Assembly (NCBI GenBank): GCA_009923795.1
Contig: RFSU01000024.1
Location: 1 to 17,190 of the forward strand
Length of the DNA: 17,190 bases
DNA from: Sphingomonadaceae bacterium
GTDB taxonomy: Bacteria; Pseudomonadota; Alphaproteobacteria; Sphingomonadales; Sphingomonadaceae
Reading direction: 5' to 3'
The notes under the pieces were generated by a model that was not told the DNA's origin, did no database searches, and was given only the letters and a program-made list of their open reading frames with translations. This document shows, piece after piece, positions 1 to 8,130 of the stretch. Position numbers and translations under genes: made by a program. Every line of letters starts with the position of its first letter. The stretch's first letter is position 1.

Positions 1-2
1 AC

Positions 3-293
3 CTCGCGCTGCTGGGCTGGATCGCGGGATTGACGGCCTTTTTCTCAAATGCTGCCGCAGTCGGTTTTTACGCGTTGCTGGCTATGGCCTTTCCGCCGCA
101 TGTCCGGGCTACAGGGACGGGTTTCGGCATTGGCTTCGGCCGGGCCGGGGCTGCGATGGGGCCGGGTTTGGCGGGTATGCTCTTTGAAAGCGGCATGGGG
201 CTGCAAGGCGTGTCGCTCATCATTTCCGCCGGATCACTGCTCGCGATTCTGTGTATCCTTGCGGTTCGAATACCTGCGGCAAAGTTGGGCTGA
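3..293 (+). CDS. MFS transporter, C-terminal part (5' end outside window)
   Basis: The reading frame is open from the left edge and ends with TGA at 291-293, so only about the last 96 residues are seen. They form two or three hydrophobic helices separated by a short cytosolic loop containing FPPHVRATGTGFGIGFGRAG. This matches the loop and glycine-rich helix near the end of Major Facilitator Superfamily permeases, especially the aromatic-acid/sugar-acid proton symporter branch, where an R-x-T-G-x-G motif is common. It would be an inner-membrane importer; the substrate cannot be read from this piece. The stop overlaps the ATG of the next gene by one base (TGATG), so the two genes are probably co-translated. 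Family call is fairly safe; subfamily is inference. Confidence 0.8.
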   Translation, partial: LALLGWIAGLTAFFSNAAAVGFYALLAMAFPPHVRATGTGFGIGFGRAGAAMGPGLAGMLFESGMGLQGVSLIISAGSLLAILCILAVRIPAAKLG

Positions 294-679
294 TGGGCAT
301 ATTCACACATAATTGCGTCGGCACGAATGATGTGGATCGCGCCGGGCGCTTTTACGATGCGGCCCTCGCGCCGCTGGGGATCCGCAGGCTAGGTAACTTT
401 CTCGATCAAGGGCTGGCTTACGGTGCACGCGCAGCGGAATTTCTTGTGCTGAGGCCATTGAATGGCAGTCCAGCGGAAGCGGGAAATGGCATTACCTTGG
501 GGTTCAAGGCGCCGGATCGGTCCTCTGTCGATGCGTTTCATGCGGCAGGGCTGGCGGCAGGCGGGGTTGACGAAGGTGCACCCGGCCCGCGTGGAGCCGT
601 GCCCCATGCCTATGGTGCGTATTTACGCGATCCGGATGGAAACAAGATCTGCGCCTACTGCTTCAAGCCCCCAGCTTAG
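293..679 (+). CDS. VOC-fold (glyoxalase/bleomycin-resistance superfamily) protein
   Basis: A 128-residue protein, the usual size of a single-module pair of beta-alpha-beta-beta-beta units. The N-terminus MGIFTHNCVGTNDVDRAGRF is typical of VOC proteins: a His on the first strand followed by D-x-x-R-A-x-x-F-Y. The C-terminus has the DPDGNKI turn that precedes the last metal-ligand strand. The position where many relatives carry the final Glu ligand reads Cys-Ala-Tyr-Cys, so metal chemistry is uncertain. The ATG overlaps the stop of the upstream MFS gene, which decides the start. The 3' end overlaps the convergent MaoC gene by 17 bp. Substrate and reaction are unknown; family members include glyoxalases, extradiol dioxygenases and binding proteins. 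Confidence 0.8.
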   Translation: MGIFTHNCVGTNDVDRAGRFYDAALAPLGIRRLGNFLDQGLAYGARAAEFLVLRPLNGSPAEAGNGITLGFKAPDRSSVDAFHAAGLAAGGVDEGAPGPRGAVPHAYGAYLRDPDGNKICAYCFKPPA

Positions 680-1523
680 CCGCACCATTGTCCGCGACAA
701 TCACGCCGCGCTCGACTGCTGTCGCCCGGAAATGCAGGCAGTCTGCTTCTTGCCAAATGTGGATTTCGAGGGTGTCGCCGGGCAGGGCAGGAGCAGTGAA
801 GCGGAGTGCAATGTCACGCAGCCGCGCAGCTTCACCACCCGCGCAGGCGTGGATCAGCGCGCGGCCTATCAATCCCATGGTGGACAGGCCGTGCAGGATC
901 GGCCTTTCGTGGCCCGCGCGTTGCGCGGTCGCGGGGTCGATGTGCAGCGGATTGCGATCGCCGGATAAACGGTAGGTCGCTGCCTGCGCGCGTGAGGTGG
1001 GCAGGGGAACGGCGAAATCAGGGTCGCGCGACGGGACCGCTGGCAGTGCTTCACCTGGTAGATCACGCGTCCCGCCAAAGCCGCCGCCGCCGCGCACGAC
1101 CCAAGTTTCTATCGCCTCAGCCACCAGCTCGCCGCCGGGGTTTTTGAGAGTTTTGATCGCGCGTATCATCGCCGCCTTGCCCGAACCTTTATCGGCCACA
1201 TCGGTCACACTCGTTTCACCCAGCAGGCTACCCGCCGGGTCGAGCGGCTGGAATAGCGTCAGCCTCTGCTCTCCGTGAAGGACGTTTATCCAATCCAGCC
1301 CGGATTTCGGATCCATCGGCCAGAATCCCGCCGTGCCCAGCACCAAGGCCATCGTCGGCAGAGCCTGCAAGCCGCGCTCATAGAGGAAGTGCGTCTCATC
1401 CACATCACTGCTCAGCCCGGCACCGACTCCCAGTGCGTAAAGGATCACATCGCGCGGGTCATAATCATCGCGCGCATTGGGGATGTTGTAGTTGAGCAGC
1501 GCTTCTGGATCGAGCGGCATCAT
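663..1523 (-). CDS. MaoC-family (R)-specific enoyl-CoA hydratase (hydratase 2-like)
   Basis: A 286-residue double hot-dog protein. Residues 184-198 carry the hydratase-2 signature Y-R-L-S-G-D-R-N-P-L-H, with Asp189 and His194 as the expected catalytic pair; the N-terminal half resembles the first, non-catalytic hot dog of eukaryotic MFE-2 hydratase and actinobacterial steroid-degradation hydratases. It should hydrate trans-2-enoyl-CoA to the (R)-3-hydroxyacyl-CoA, probably in the cytosol. The start lies in ATGATG overlapping the esterase stop (4 bp), so it is the last gene of the minus-strand operon and translationally coupled; ATG at 1520 is an equally possible start. It is odd beside a FadJ-type enzyme, which makes the (S) isomer: this suggests a branched or cyclic acyl chain, or a second degradation step. 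Product family is secure, substrate is not. Confidence 0.87.
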   Translation of the reverse strand: MMPLDPEALLNYNIPNARDDYDPRDVILYALGVGAGLSSDVDETHFLYERGLQALPTMALVLGTAGFWPMDPKSGLDWINVLHGEQRLTLFQPLDPAGSLLGETSVTDVADKGSGKAAMIRAIKTLKNPGGELVAEAIETWVVRGGGGFGGTRDLPGEALPAVPSRDPDFAVPLPTSRAQAATYRLSGDRNPLHIDPATAQRAGHERPILHGLSTMGLIGRALIHACAGGEAARLRDIALRFTAPALPGDTLEIHIWQEADCLHFRATAVERGVIVADNGAAKLGA

Positions 1524-2461
1524 CGTGCGGCAAAGGCCCGGCGCAGCGCCCGGATATTGTCCAAGTCAGCGCGTTCGACGATCTTGGAGCCTGCTGCCAT
1601 TTTAAACCCATGGAAGCAGCCTGGGTAGACGATGACTTCGGTGGGGACGCCAACCTTCACGAGGCGGGCGGCATAAGCGAGACATTCGTCGACAAACAGG
1701 TCGAGCGATCCGATCGCGATGTAGGCAGGGGGCAACCCGGAAAGATCGGTTGCCCGTGCAGCCGACGCATATGGGGAGGTGTCTCCCTTGTTCATGTATT
1801 GCGCGCGGCAAAAGAGGCTGCTGGCGCGTGTCCATACGAATTCGCCAGTGAACGGGTTGGCTCTATTGGCGGAAGGCAAGCGATCATCAAGGCGCGGCTG
1901 CTCCAAATGTTGGAATGCGATCCGGTATTTCCCCCGGTCGCGCGCCATCAGGCTGAGGCATGCCGCCATGGCGCCGCCAGCGCTTTCGCCGCTGACGGCG
2001 ATGCGGCGGGGGTCAATGCCCAAGATCCCTGCCTGCTCATGCATCCAGCGCAGCGCCGCATAGGCATCGTCCATTGGGCCGGGAAAGCGTGTTTCCGGGG
2101 CGAGGCGATAGTCGACTGAAACGACCACACAGCCGAGTTCATTTGCCCAACGCATTAGTTGTGGCTTGTTCATTTCAGGCACGCCCAGCACGTGGCCACC
2201 ACCGTGAAAATGTAAGATTGCAGGGGCTTTGCTGACCGATGTTGGCGGCTGGATCATCATGCACCTGATAGTGCGATCGCCTTCTCCTGAAGGAATGTGC
2301 ACATCTTGAACCTGCACCGGCAGATCGGGCAGCGCGCGCGCCGCCAGCATCGCCGGTATTTCTGCGCGGATTTTAGGCAGGCTGGCGTCAGACAAAACCA
2401 TTGGCGGAAAGTTGTCCACTAAGGGCAACAATTCCGGATCAACGAGGTGGCGCGTACTCAT
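1520..2461 (-). CDS. alpha/beta hydrolase, hormone-sensitive-lipase-type esterase (family IV)
   Basis: A 313-residue hydrolase with all family IV landmarks: oxyanion motif H-G-G-G at residues 86-89, nucleophile elbow G-E-S-A-G with Ser160, acid Asp254 in GSLDLFVDE, and catalytic His284 in YPGCFHGF. No signal peptide is visible, so it acts in the cytosol on short or medium acyl esters, or possibly lactones. Its ATG overlaps the stop of the acyl-CoA dehydrogenase gene (ATGA) and its own stop overlaps the MaoC start, so it is embedded in the beta-oxidation operon. Inference: it opens an ester or lactone produced from the growth substrate before or during beta-oxidation. No good Shine-Dalgarno is seen, consistent with translational coupling. 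Confidence 0.9.
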   Translation of the reverse strand: MSTRHLVDPELLPLVDNFPPMVLSDASLPKIRAEIPAMLAARALPDLPVQVQDVHIPSGEGDRTIRCMMIQPPTSVSKAPAILHFHGGGHVLGVPEMNKPQLMRWANELGCVVVSVDYRLAPETRFPGPMDDAYAALRWMHEQAGILGIDPRRIAVSGESAGGAMAACLSLMARDRGKYRIAFQHLEQPRLDDRLPSANRANPFTGEFVWTRASSLFCRAQYMNKGDTSPYASAARATDLSGLPPAYIAIGSLDLFVDECLAYAARLVKVGVPTEVIVYPGCFHGFKMAAGSKIVERADLDNIRALRRAFAAR

Positions 2462-3618
2462 TTCTTGAGCTTGCGATCGTCAAGGCCAAGGCCGCGCCCA
2501 ATAATTTCCTTCATGATTTCAGAAGTCCCGCCAAAAATGCGACTGATACGCGCATCCTGATACATCCGACAAATGCGATATTCTTCCATATAGCCCGCGC
2601 CGCCATGCAACTGGACGCAAGCGTCGACAACGCGCGCCTCCAGCTCGCTGGTCAGCAGCTTGGCTGCTGCAGCGTCCTCCGCCGTCAACTCGCCTGCGTT
2701 GAGCAACAAAACCGACTGATCGATATAGCATTGCATCGCATCGAGCTCGGCCTTCATCTCCGCCATCTTGAATCGGCTGTTCTGGAAGGTGCCGATGGGC
2801 TGACCAAAAGCCTTGCGTTCCTTCACATAATCGAGCGTGATGTCGAAGGCGGTTTGAGCCGTTGCCTGAAAGATGATTGCTGCAACCAACCGTTCCTGAG
2901 CCAGAAATCGGGCAAGATATTTGAAGCCCTCGCTGGGATCACCCAGCACGTTAGTTTTGGGCACTTTCACGTCGTTGAAGAACAGCTCGGCCGTGTCCTG
3001 CGCCTTTAGCCCCATTTTCTTGAGCTTGCGCCCGCGTTCGAAGCCTTCCATCCCGCGTTCGACAAGGAAGAGCCCTATGCCATGTTTGCTGTTGGGGTCG
3101 GTCCGCGCCGCGACCACCACGACATCGGCCAAGATGCCGTTGGAGATATAGGTTTTGGAGCCGTTAAGCAGCCAATGGTCCCCTTTGTCTTCCGCGCGGC
3201 TTTTCATGCCAGCAAGGTCGCTACCCGTGCCGGGCTCCGTCATCGCGACGGCCAGAATTTTTTCGCCGCTGATGATGCCCGGCATCAGCCGCGTCTTCTG
3301 TTCTTCATTGCCCAGCTGGGCAACATATGGCGCGACAAGATCGCTATGCAGATGGATGTAAAAGCCCAGATCTCCATGTCGGGCATTTTCTTCCATGATG
3401 ATCTGTTCAAAGCGGAAATCATCAATACCCAATCCGCCATATTCCACGTCCGCCCAAGTGCAGAGCAGACCGTTCGCGCCTGCTTTCACAAACAGCTCGC
3501 GGTCCACCATGCCAGCTTCGTGCCAGCGTTCGATATGCGGTTCGACCTCGACCTGCATGAATTTTCGGACGGAATCGCGGAACTGATCATGTTCCGAATT
3601 GAAAGTTATGCGGCGCAT
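2458..3618 (-). CDS. acyl-CoA dehydrogenase
   Basis: A 386-residue FAD enzyme of standard length. Visible family motifs are the flavin-binding stretch AMTEPGTGSDLAG (125-137), SKTYISNG near 154-161, the R-K-A-F-G-Q-P-I segment (269-275), LHGGAGYMEEYRI (338-349) and IFGGTSEIMKE at the C-terminus. The position occupied by catalytic Glu in medium-chain enzymes (YEGT) is Gly here, while Glu242 in FLAQERL aligns with the catalytic Glu of isovaleryl-CoA and long-chain dehydrogenases, so the enzyme should be active with the alternative base. It oxidises acyl-CoA to trans-2-enoyl-CoA, passing electrons to ETF. AAGGA lies 7 bases before the ATG, and the gene starts 15 bp after the FadJ-type gene. Branched or long-chain substrates are plausible but not proved. 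Confidence 0.93.
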   Translation of the reverse strand: MRRITFNSEHDQFRDSVRKFMQVEVEPHIERWHEAGMVDRELFVKAGANGLLCTWADVEYGGLGIDDFRFEQIIMEENARHGDLGFYIHLHSDLVAPYVAQLGNEEQKTRLMPGIISGEKILAVAMTEPGTGSDLAGMKSRAEDKGDHWLLNGSKTYISNGILADVVVVAARTDPNSKHGIGLFLVERGMEGFERGRKLKKMGLKAQDTAELFFNDVKVPKTNVLGDPSEGFKYLARFLAQERLVAAIIFQATAQTAFDITLDYVKERKAFGQPIGTFQNSRFKMAEMKAELDAMQCYIDQSVLLLNAGELTAEDAAAAKLLTSELEARVVDACVQLHGGAGYMEEYRICRMYQDARISRIFGGTSEIMKEIIGRGLGLDDRKLKK

Positions 3619-3633
3619 GGATGTTCCTTCAGA

Positions 3634-5760
3634 TCAATAAAAGCGCTGGCCCTTTGCTGCGCGTTCGCGCAGCCAGAGGGATGGGGCAAAGCGTGGGCCG
3701 TGAAGCTGTGCAAGGCGATCACATTCACGCACAAACGTCTCAATGCCGACCGTGTCGATGTAGGAAAGGGTGCCGCCGGTCCATGCCGGGAAGCCCCAGC
3801 CATACACAGCGCCCAGATCGCCATCTTCCGATGTTTCGATGACATTTTCTTCGAGACACCGAGCCGTTTCGATGGCTTGCGTATAGAGGAAACGCTGCTT
3901 CAGTTGTTCGACATCGTAGTTGTCAGAAACTGGGAAAAGCTCGGCAAGTCCCTTCCACAGATACTTGCCGCCTTCCGCAGGATAGTGGTAAAATCCAGCT
4001 CCGTCCTTCTTGCTGGACCGGCCCGCTGCCTTCATCGCCTTCAGCACCGCAACGCCTGCCGGCAGGACATATTTGTCGCCTTCTTGATCAATTGCCTGTT
4101 CAACGATTTTCAGAGGTAGATCAAAAGTGAGTTCGTCTAGCAGCGCCAGCGGGCCAACAGGCATCCCAACAGCCTTGGCCGCGTTTTCCACGACTGCTGG
4201 GGGTACGCCTTCAGCCAGCATTGCCGCACCTTCATGGATCAACGTCTGGAACACGCGGCTGGTGTAAAAGCCTCGGCTGTCATTTACGACAATCGGCGTC
4301 TTGCGCAGCTTGGCTACGAAGTCCATCGCCACGGCCAGCGTGGCTGGACTGGTCTTTTCCCCCTTGATGATTTCAACCAGACCCATCCGGTCAACCGGCG
4401 AGAAAAAGTGCAGCCCGATGAACTGATCTGGCCTCGCCGACGCTTCTGCCAGCTTGGTGATCGGCAATGTTGACGTGTTGGAGGCATAGACTGTCGATAC
4501 AGGTATCACCACTTCAGCCTTGCGGGTAGTTTCTGCCTTGATCGCGATATCTTCAAATACGGCTTCGATGATCAGATCGCAGCCATCAAGCAACGCGAAA
4601 TCGTCAGTAGGCGTAATTCGGGCAAGGATGGCGTCGGCCTTGTCCTGAGCCATGCTGCCGCGCGAAATCTGCTTTCCGAACACGGTCTGGGAATAGCTTT
4701 TGCCTTTCGTTGCCGTTTCGACGTCTCGGTCGATCAAGACGACATCCACGCCAGCCTGGGCAGAAACAAGCGCAATGCCAGCACCCATCATCCCCGCCCC
4801 GAGCACGCCGACCTTCTTGAATTCTGTTTTGGCAATGTCCTTGGGTCGCCGAGCGCCTCGTTCTGCCGCGCCCTTGGATAGAAACGTTGTGCGGATGATG
4901 TTGCGCGACACCGGGCTGGTCAGCAGCTTTGCGAAATATTTGGATTCAACTGATAGCGCCTTATCGAAGGGCAGGATTGCGCCTTCATACACGCATGAAA
5001 GGATCGCTGCGGGGGCCGGCAGATTATAGCCTGATTTGGCAAGGCTGCCGGTCGCAAACATCATCCGTGCGGAATAATCGGGGACGATGAGCCCGCGTTG
5101 TTCAGGCAGAGCATAGCCCTTCACGTCCCAAGGCTTGACGGCGTCGGGGGCGGTCGCAAGCCAGGCGCGGGCCGCGCTTTCGAGTTGATCTGCCGGCACC
5201 AGCGCGTCGATGATGCCGAGCTTCAGGGCTTCGGCGCCTTTGACGGCGCGGCCCGACAGCAAAAGTTCCGTTCCTGCCGTCACGCCGGCAATGCGGATCA
5301 GGCGCTGTGTTCCGCCAGAGCCCGGCAACAACCCGACATTGACTTCGGGCAGGCCCACGACAGCTTTGCGATCATCCATCAGGATTCGGAAATGGCAGGC
5401 CAGCGCCAGCTCAAAACCGCCGCCAAGTGCCAAGCCGTTGATCACGGCGACCCAGGGCTTGCCCGATGTTTCCATCGCGCGGTGCATTGCCGTTGCCTTT
5501 TGGCTGAAGGCATAGGCATCCTTTACCGGAAGCGTGTCGTAACCTTGCACCAGTTGTTTCAGATCGGCCCCCGCCATGAACGCGGACTTGCCGGATGTGA
5601 GGATAACGCCCTTGATGCTGTCATCGGCCGCAATCTGCGCCGTCGCTTCCAGCATGTCTGCGATGAAGGCGTCAGAAACGAGGTTCATCGATTCATCAGC
5701 ATTGTCCATGATGAGGGTCGCAAAGCCGTCGTCAGCTTTGACGAGTTTCAGATGTCGCAT
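3634..5760 (-). CDS. fadJ: bifunctional enoyl-CoA hydratase/3-hydroxyacyl-CoA dehydrogenase (FadJ/FadB alpha-subunit type)
   Basis: A 708-residue fusion, the usual size. The N-terminal crotonase domain has the oxyanion loop AFMAGADLK (60-68) and both general acid/base glutamates, Glu117 in GGGFELAL and Glu139 in GLPEVNVG. The Rossmann domain begins at VGVLGAGMMGAGIA with the NAD motif at 321-326, and HFFSPV at 451-456 supplies the catalytic His451; a C-terminal dehydrogenase repeat follows. It should convert trans-2-enoyl-CoA to (S)-3-hydroxyacyl-CoA and then to 3-ketoacyl-CoA. It lies 26 bp after the thiolase gene, the normal alpha/beta partner, so a trifunctional-type complex is likely. AGGA lies 8 bases before ATG. 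The symbol indicates family, not proven orthology. Confidence 0.94.
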   Translation of the reverse strand: MRHLKLVKADDGFATLIMDNADESMNLVSDAFIADMLEATAQIAADDSIKGVILTSGKSAFMAGADLKQLVQGYDTLPVKDAYAFSQKATAMHRAMETSGKPWVAVINGLALGGGFELALACHFRILMDDRKAVVGLPEVNVGLLPGSGGTQRLIRIAGVTAGTELLLSGRAVKGAEALKLGIIDALVPADQLESAARAWLATAPDAVKPWDVKGYALPEQRGLIVPDYSARMMFATGSLAKSGYNLPAPAAILSCVYEGAILPFDKALSVESKYFAKLLTSPVSRNIIRTTFLSKGAAERGARRPKDIAKTEFKKVGVLGAGMMGAGIALVSAQAGVDVVLIDRDVETATKGKSYSQTVFGKQISRGSMAQDKADAILARITPTDDFALLDGCDLIIEAVFEDIAIKAETTRKAEVVIPVSTVYASNTSTLPITKLAEASARPDQFIGLHFFSPVDRMGLVEIIKGEKTSPATLAVAMDFVAKLRKTPIVVNDSRGFYTSRVFQTLIHEGAAMLAEGVPPAVVENAAKAVGMPVGPLALLDELTFDLPLKIVEQAIDQEGDKYVLPAGVAVLKAMKAAGRSSKKDGAGFYHYPAEGGKYLWKGLAELFPVSDNYDVEQLKQRFLYTQAIETARCLEENVIETSEDGDLGAVYGWGFPAWTGGTLSYIDTVGIETFVRECDRLAQLHGPRFAPSLWLRERAAKGQRFY

Positions 5761-5786
5761 GGTGTGTGTCCTGAAATCTGTGCGCG

Positions 5787-6989
5787 TCAGACGCGTTCAA
5801 TGATGGTCGCGGTGCCCAGCCCGTTGGCGGCGCACAAGGTGATGAGGCCGGTCGACTTGCCGGTGCGCTCCAACTCGTCGAGCACTGTGCCGACGATCAT
5901 CGCGCCGGTCGCACCAAGCGGATGGCCCATGGCGATGGCCCCGCCGCAGACGTTCACTTTGTCGTGCGGGATATCGAGGTGCTTCATATAGCGCAGTACG
6001 ACGCTGGCAAAGGCTTCGTTGAGTTCGAACAGATCGATATCGCCCACGGTCATGCCCGCATTCTTAAGTGCCTTCAGCGAGACGTCCGCAGGGGCCGTTA
6101 GCATGATGGTCGGTTCGGACCCCATGGACGCATAAGATCGAATGCGCGCGCGCGGCTTCAGTCCAGTTTTCTCGCTAAATTTCTTTGATCCGATCATCAC
6201 GATGCCCGAGCCATCGACAATGCCTGAGCTGTTGCCGCCATGATGGACGTAAGAAATCTCCTCAATCTGAGGATAGCGTGCCTTGGCGACGTTCGCAAAC
6301 CCGCCTTTGCCCATGCCCTCAAATGCGGGCTTGAGCTTTGCAAGGCTCTCTAGCGTGGTGGATGGGCGCATGTGTTCGTCATAATCAAGAAGCACTTCTC
6401 CAATGCTGTCCTTGATGGGAACGATAGCAGTTTTGAAGCGCCCTTCCGCCCAGCTTTGCGCAGCGCGGCGCTGGCTCTCGACGGCGTAGTTGTCCACGTC
6501 TTCGCGCGTAAAGCCATCCAGCGTTGCGATCATGTCGGCACCAATACCCTGAGGCGCGTAATAGTTGTGGAAGGCAATATCCGGGTCGGATGTCCAGGCG
6601 CCGCTGTCATAGCCCATCACAGTGCGGCTCATGCTCTCCACGCCCCCGCCAATGCCAGCCTGCACCATGCCCGAATGGACCTGAGCTGCGACAAGGTTGA
6701 CGGCATCAAGCGCAGACGCGCAGAAGCGGTGGACCTGCTGTCCGCCGACCGACTGGGCATAGCCTGCGTTCAAGACCGCCGCGCGAGCAAGAACGCCGCC
6801 TTGTTCGCCTACTGGCTGCGCGGTGCCGATAATGACGTCGTCGAGCAGTGCAGTATCTAACCCATTCCGATCGCGCATGGCCTGCAGAAGCTGGGTAACG
6901 AGTTGCACAGACGTTACTTCATGCAGCGCGCCGTCAGGGCGTCCCTTGCCGCGAGGCGTGCGCACATGATCGTAGATATAGGCTTCCAT
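5787..6989 (-). CDS. fadA: acetyl-CoA C-acyltransferase (3-ketoacyl-CoA thiolase)
   Basis: A 400-residue thiolase. The acyl-accepting Cys90 is in HRFCASAL, where the usual preceding Asn is His; His356 is in GHPLG and the second catalytic Cys386 in LCAANGLG, which fits the thiolase C-terminal signature. It cleaves 3-ketoacyl-CoA with CoA to acetyl-CoA and a shortened acyl-CoA, acting with the hydratase/dehydrogenase encoded next. The start is decided by an excellent ribosome site, AAGGAG, six bases before the ATG. It is the first gene of the minus-strand operon and is divergent from the TetR gene, so its promoter must lie between 6990 and about 7114. Family call is firm; fadA is used by context. 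Confidence 0.94.
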   Translation of the reverse strand: MEAYIYDHVRTPRGKGRPDGALHEVTSVQLVTQLLQAMRDRNGLDTALLDDVIIGTAQPVGEQGGVLARAAVLNAGYAQSVGGQQVHRFCASALDAVNLVAAQVHSGMVQAGIGGGVESMSRTVMGYDSGAWTSDPDIAFHNYYAPQGIGADMIATLDGFTREDVDNYAVESQRRAAQSWAEGRFKTAIVPIKDSIGEVLLDYDEHMRPSTTLESLAKLKPAFEGMGKGGFANVAKARYPQIEEISYVHHGGNSSGIVDGSGIVMIGSKKFSEKTGLKPRARIRSYASMGSEPTIMLTAPADVSLKALKNAGMTVGDIDLFELNEAFASVVLRYMKHLDIPHDKVNVCGGAIAMGHPLGATGAMIVGTVLDELERTGKSTGLITLCAANGLGTATIIERV

Positions 6990-7080
6990 CAGCCACTCCT
7001 TGCGATTTGCAGATTGAAAATGGTTTGGTCTGCCTCGGGCACCAAAGGCGCGATCTCAACACCTATCGAAGGGCAGGGAT

Positions 7081-7086
7081 TGTCAA
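7081..7086 (-). promoter_or_regulatory. possible -35 box for the catabolic operon
   Basis: On the minus strand these bases read TTGACA, a perfect -35 consensus, pointing toward the thiolase gene about 92 bases away. No convincing -10 box follows at 16-18 bases, so this is only a candidate. It lies 4 bp from the inverted repeat at 7091-7106, so a bound TetR protein could touch polymerase at this site. Confidence 0.3.
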
Positions 7087-7090
7087 CCCC

Positions 7091-7106
7091 GTTGCATTGG
7101 TGCAAC
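7091..7106. promoter_or_regulatory. probable TetR operator, inverted repeat GTTGCA-N4-TGCAAC
   Basis: GTTGCATTGGTGCAAC is a perfect 6-bp inverted repeat with a 4-bp spacer in the 125-bp gap between the divergent thiolase and TetR genes. Its size and place fit an operator for the neighbouring TetR-family protein, controlling both its own gene (ATG 9 bp downstream) and the beta-oxidation operon. Binding is inference from position and symmetry. Confidence 0.62.
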
Positions 7107-7114
7107 CCGCCCTC

Positions 7115-7753
7115 ATGTCTCTGCCGCGTTCTTCCGCTACGACGCTTGAAAAAATCATGTCCGCCGCGCGTGATGAGTTTGCGATGCAGGGTTTTCATGG
7201 TGCAAAGCTAGACCGAATTGCCAAGTCCGCTGGGGTCACGAAGCAACTCGTCTATCACTATTACAAGTCCAAGGAAGAGCTTTACAGCGTCGTGCTGGAC
7301 CGTGTGTCGGACGAGGTTCGTGCCATGTTGGATGACCCAGATTACGATCTGTTGTCGCCGCCGGATGCTGTGCGGGTGATGATAGAGCGGATCATCCAAG
7401 CATATCGGGAACGCCCCTATATCGTCGGGATGACAGTCGATCAAGATCTGCACAAAGGCGAGCATATTTCCCGCCGATCCAACTATATTCCCTCCTTGCA
7501 GCGCTTCGTGGCTGAACGGATCGCGCCGTTGCTTGCGCGCGGCGTGTCGGAGGGGCACTTTCGCAGCGGACAGGATCCGTTCCTTTTTTATTGGGCGGTC
7601 TTCGCGCTCGCTTCTTCTGTGTTCACGCAAAGTTGGGCGATGTCGAAGAGCAGCGGTATGGACTTTGAGTCAGCGGATGGCATCGACAGATGGCAAGCCC
7701 ATGTCGTCGACTTCGTTCTCCAGTCGATTAGCCGGCCGGCTTTACCGCGTTAA
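7115..7753 (+). CDS. TetR/AcrR-family transcriptional regulator
   Basis: With ATG at 7115 the product is 212 residues, the normal TetR length. The N-terminal helix (LEKIMSAARDEFAMQGF) leads into the helix-turn-helix at about residues 32-51 (DRIAKSAGVTKQLVYHYY followed by KSKEELY). The C-terminal ligand domain is poorly conserved and ends near FVLQSISRP. No clear Shine-Dalgarno precedes 7115; in-frame GTG at 7100 and TTG at 7097 are alternatives, but ATG 7158 would cut into the first helix. The gene is divergent from the fad-like operon and shares with it the palindrome at 7091-7106, so it most likely represses that operon until an acyl-CoA or related inducer binds. Ligand is unknown. Confidence 0.9.
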   Translation: MSLPRSSATTLEKIMSAARDEFAMQGFHGAKLDRIAKSAGVTKQLVYHYYKSKEELYSVVLDRVSDEVRAMLDDPDYDLLSPPDAVRVMIERIIQAYRERPYIVGMTVDQDLHKGEHISRRSNYIPSLQRFVAERIAPLLARGVSEGHFRSGQDPFLFYWAVFALASSVFTQSWAMSKSSGMDFESADGIDRWQAHVVDFVLQSISRPALPR

Positions 7754-7830
7754 AAAGAAGCGGGCTTCCCGGAGCGTTCCATTCAGATAGCTTTTCGCGC
7801 CAAGCCAATCAGGCATAGAGGAGAGGGCGA

Positions 7831-8130
7831 ATGGCATCTTATTTTGTGGGCGTCGTGGACAAGTATGATGTCGAAAAATACGGCCTATATGCGGCGGCCG
7901 GCTATCAGAGCATCGCCGGTTTTGACGTTGAAGTGACGATGGCGGAAAACCCACAAGTTCTGGAAGGAAACTTCCCTGGAACGACAATCATCATCATGAA
8001 ATTCAAGGACGAAGACGGGGCCACGCGTTGGTACAACTCCGATGCTTATCAGGCCGCGATTTCACTTCGCCATGCTGCGGCCAGCACGCCATTTCTCGTC
8101 CAGTTCAGCGACGCGGGAGGGCAGGCATAA
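7831..8130 (+). CDS. DUF1330 domain protein
   Basis: A 99-residue protein with the DUF1330 (ferredoxin-like dimeric alpha-beta barrel) pattern: a first strand ASYFVGVVDKYD, a central EGNFPGTTIIIMKF strand and the family-typical helix NSDAYQAAISLRHAAAS. A strong ribosome site, GGAGAGGG, lies just before the ATG. The stop shares one base with the ATG of the following flavoprotein gene (TAATG), so the two are translationally coupled and probably act in one step. DUF1330 proteins have no agreed biochemical function; relatives often sit beside catabolic oxidoreductases. A role as an isomerase- or binding-type helper for the flavoprotein is only a guess. Confidence 0.85.
   Translation: MASYFVGVVDKYDVEKYGLYAAAGYQSIAGFDVEVTMAENPQVLEGNFPGTTIIIMKFKDEDGATRWYNSDAYQAAISLRHAAASTPFLVQFSDAGGQA

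Noticed and set aside
7754..7830. Hairpin after the TetR gene (GAAGC/GCTTC) as terminator
   Set aside because: The loop would be only two bases and no T run follows, so a terminator is not supported.
8028..8129. Upstream extension of the flavoprotein gene
   Set aside because: The extension overlaps the DUF1330 gene in another frame and does not look like protein; ATG 8130 starts the conserved FMN-barrel sequence directly.
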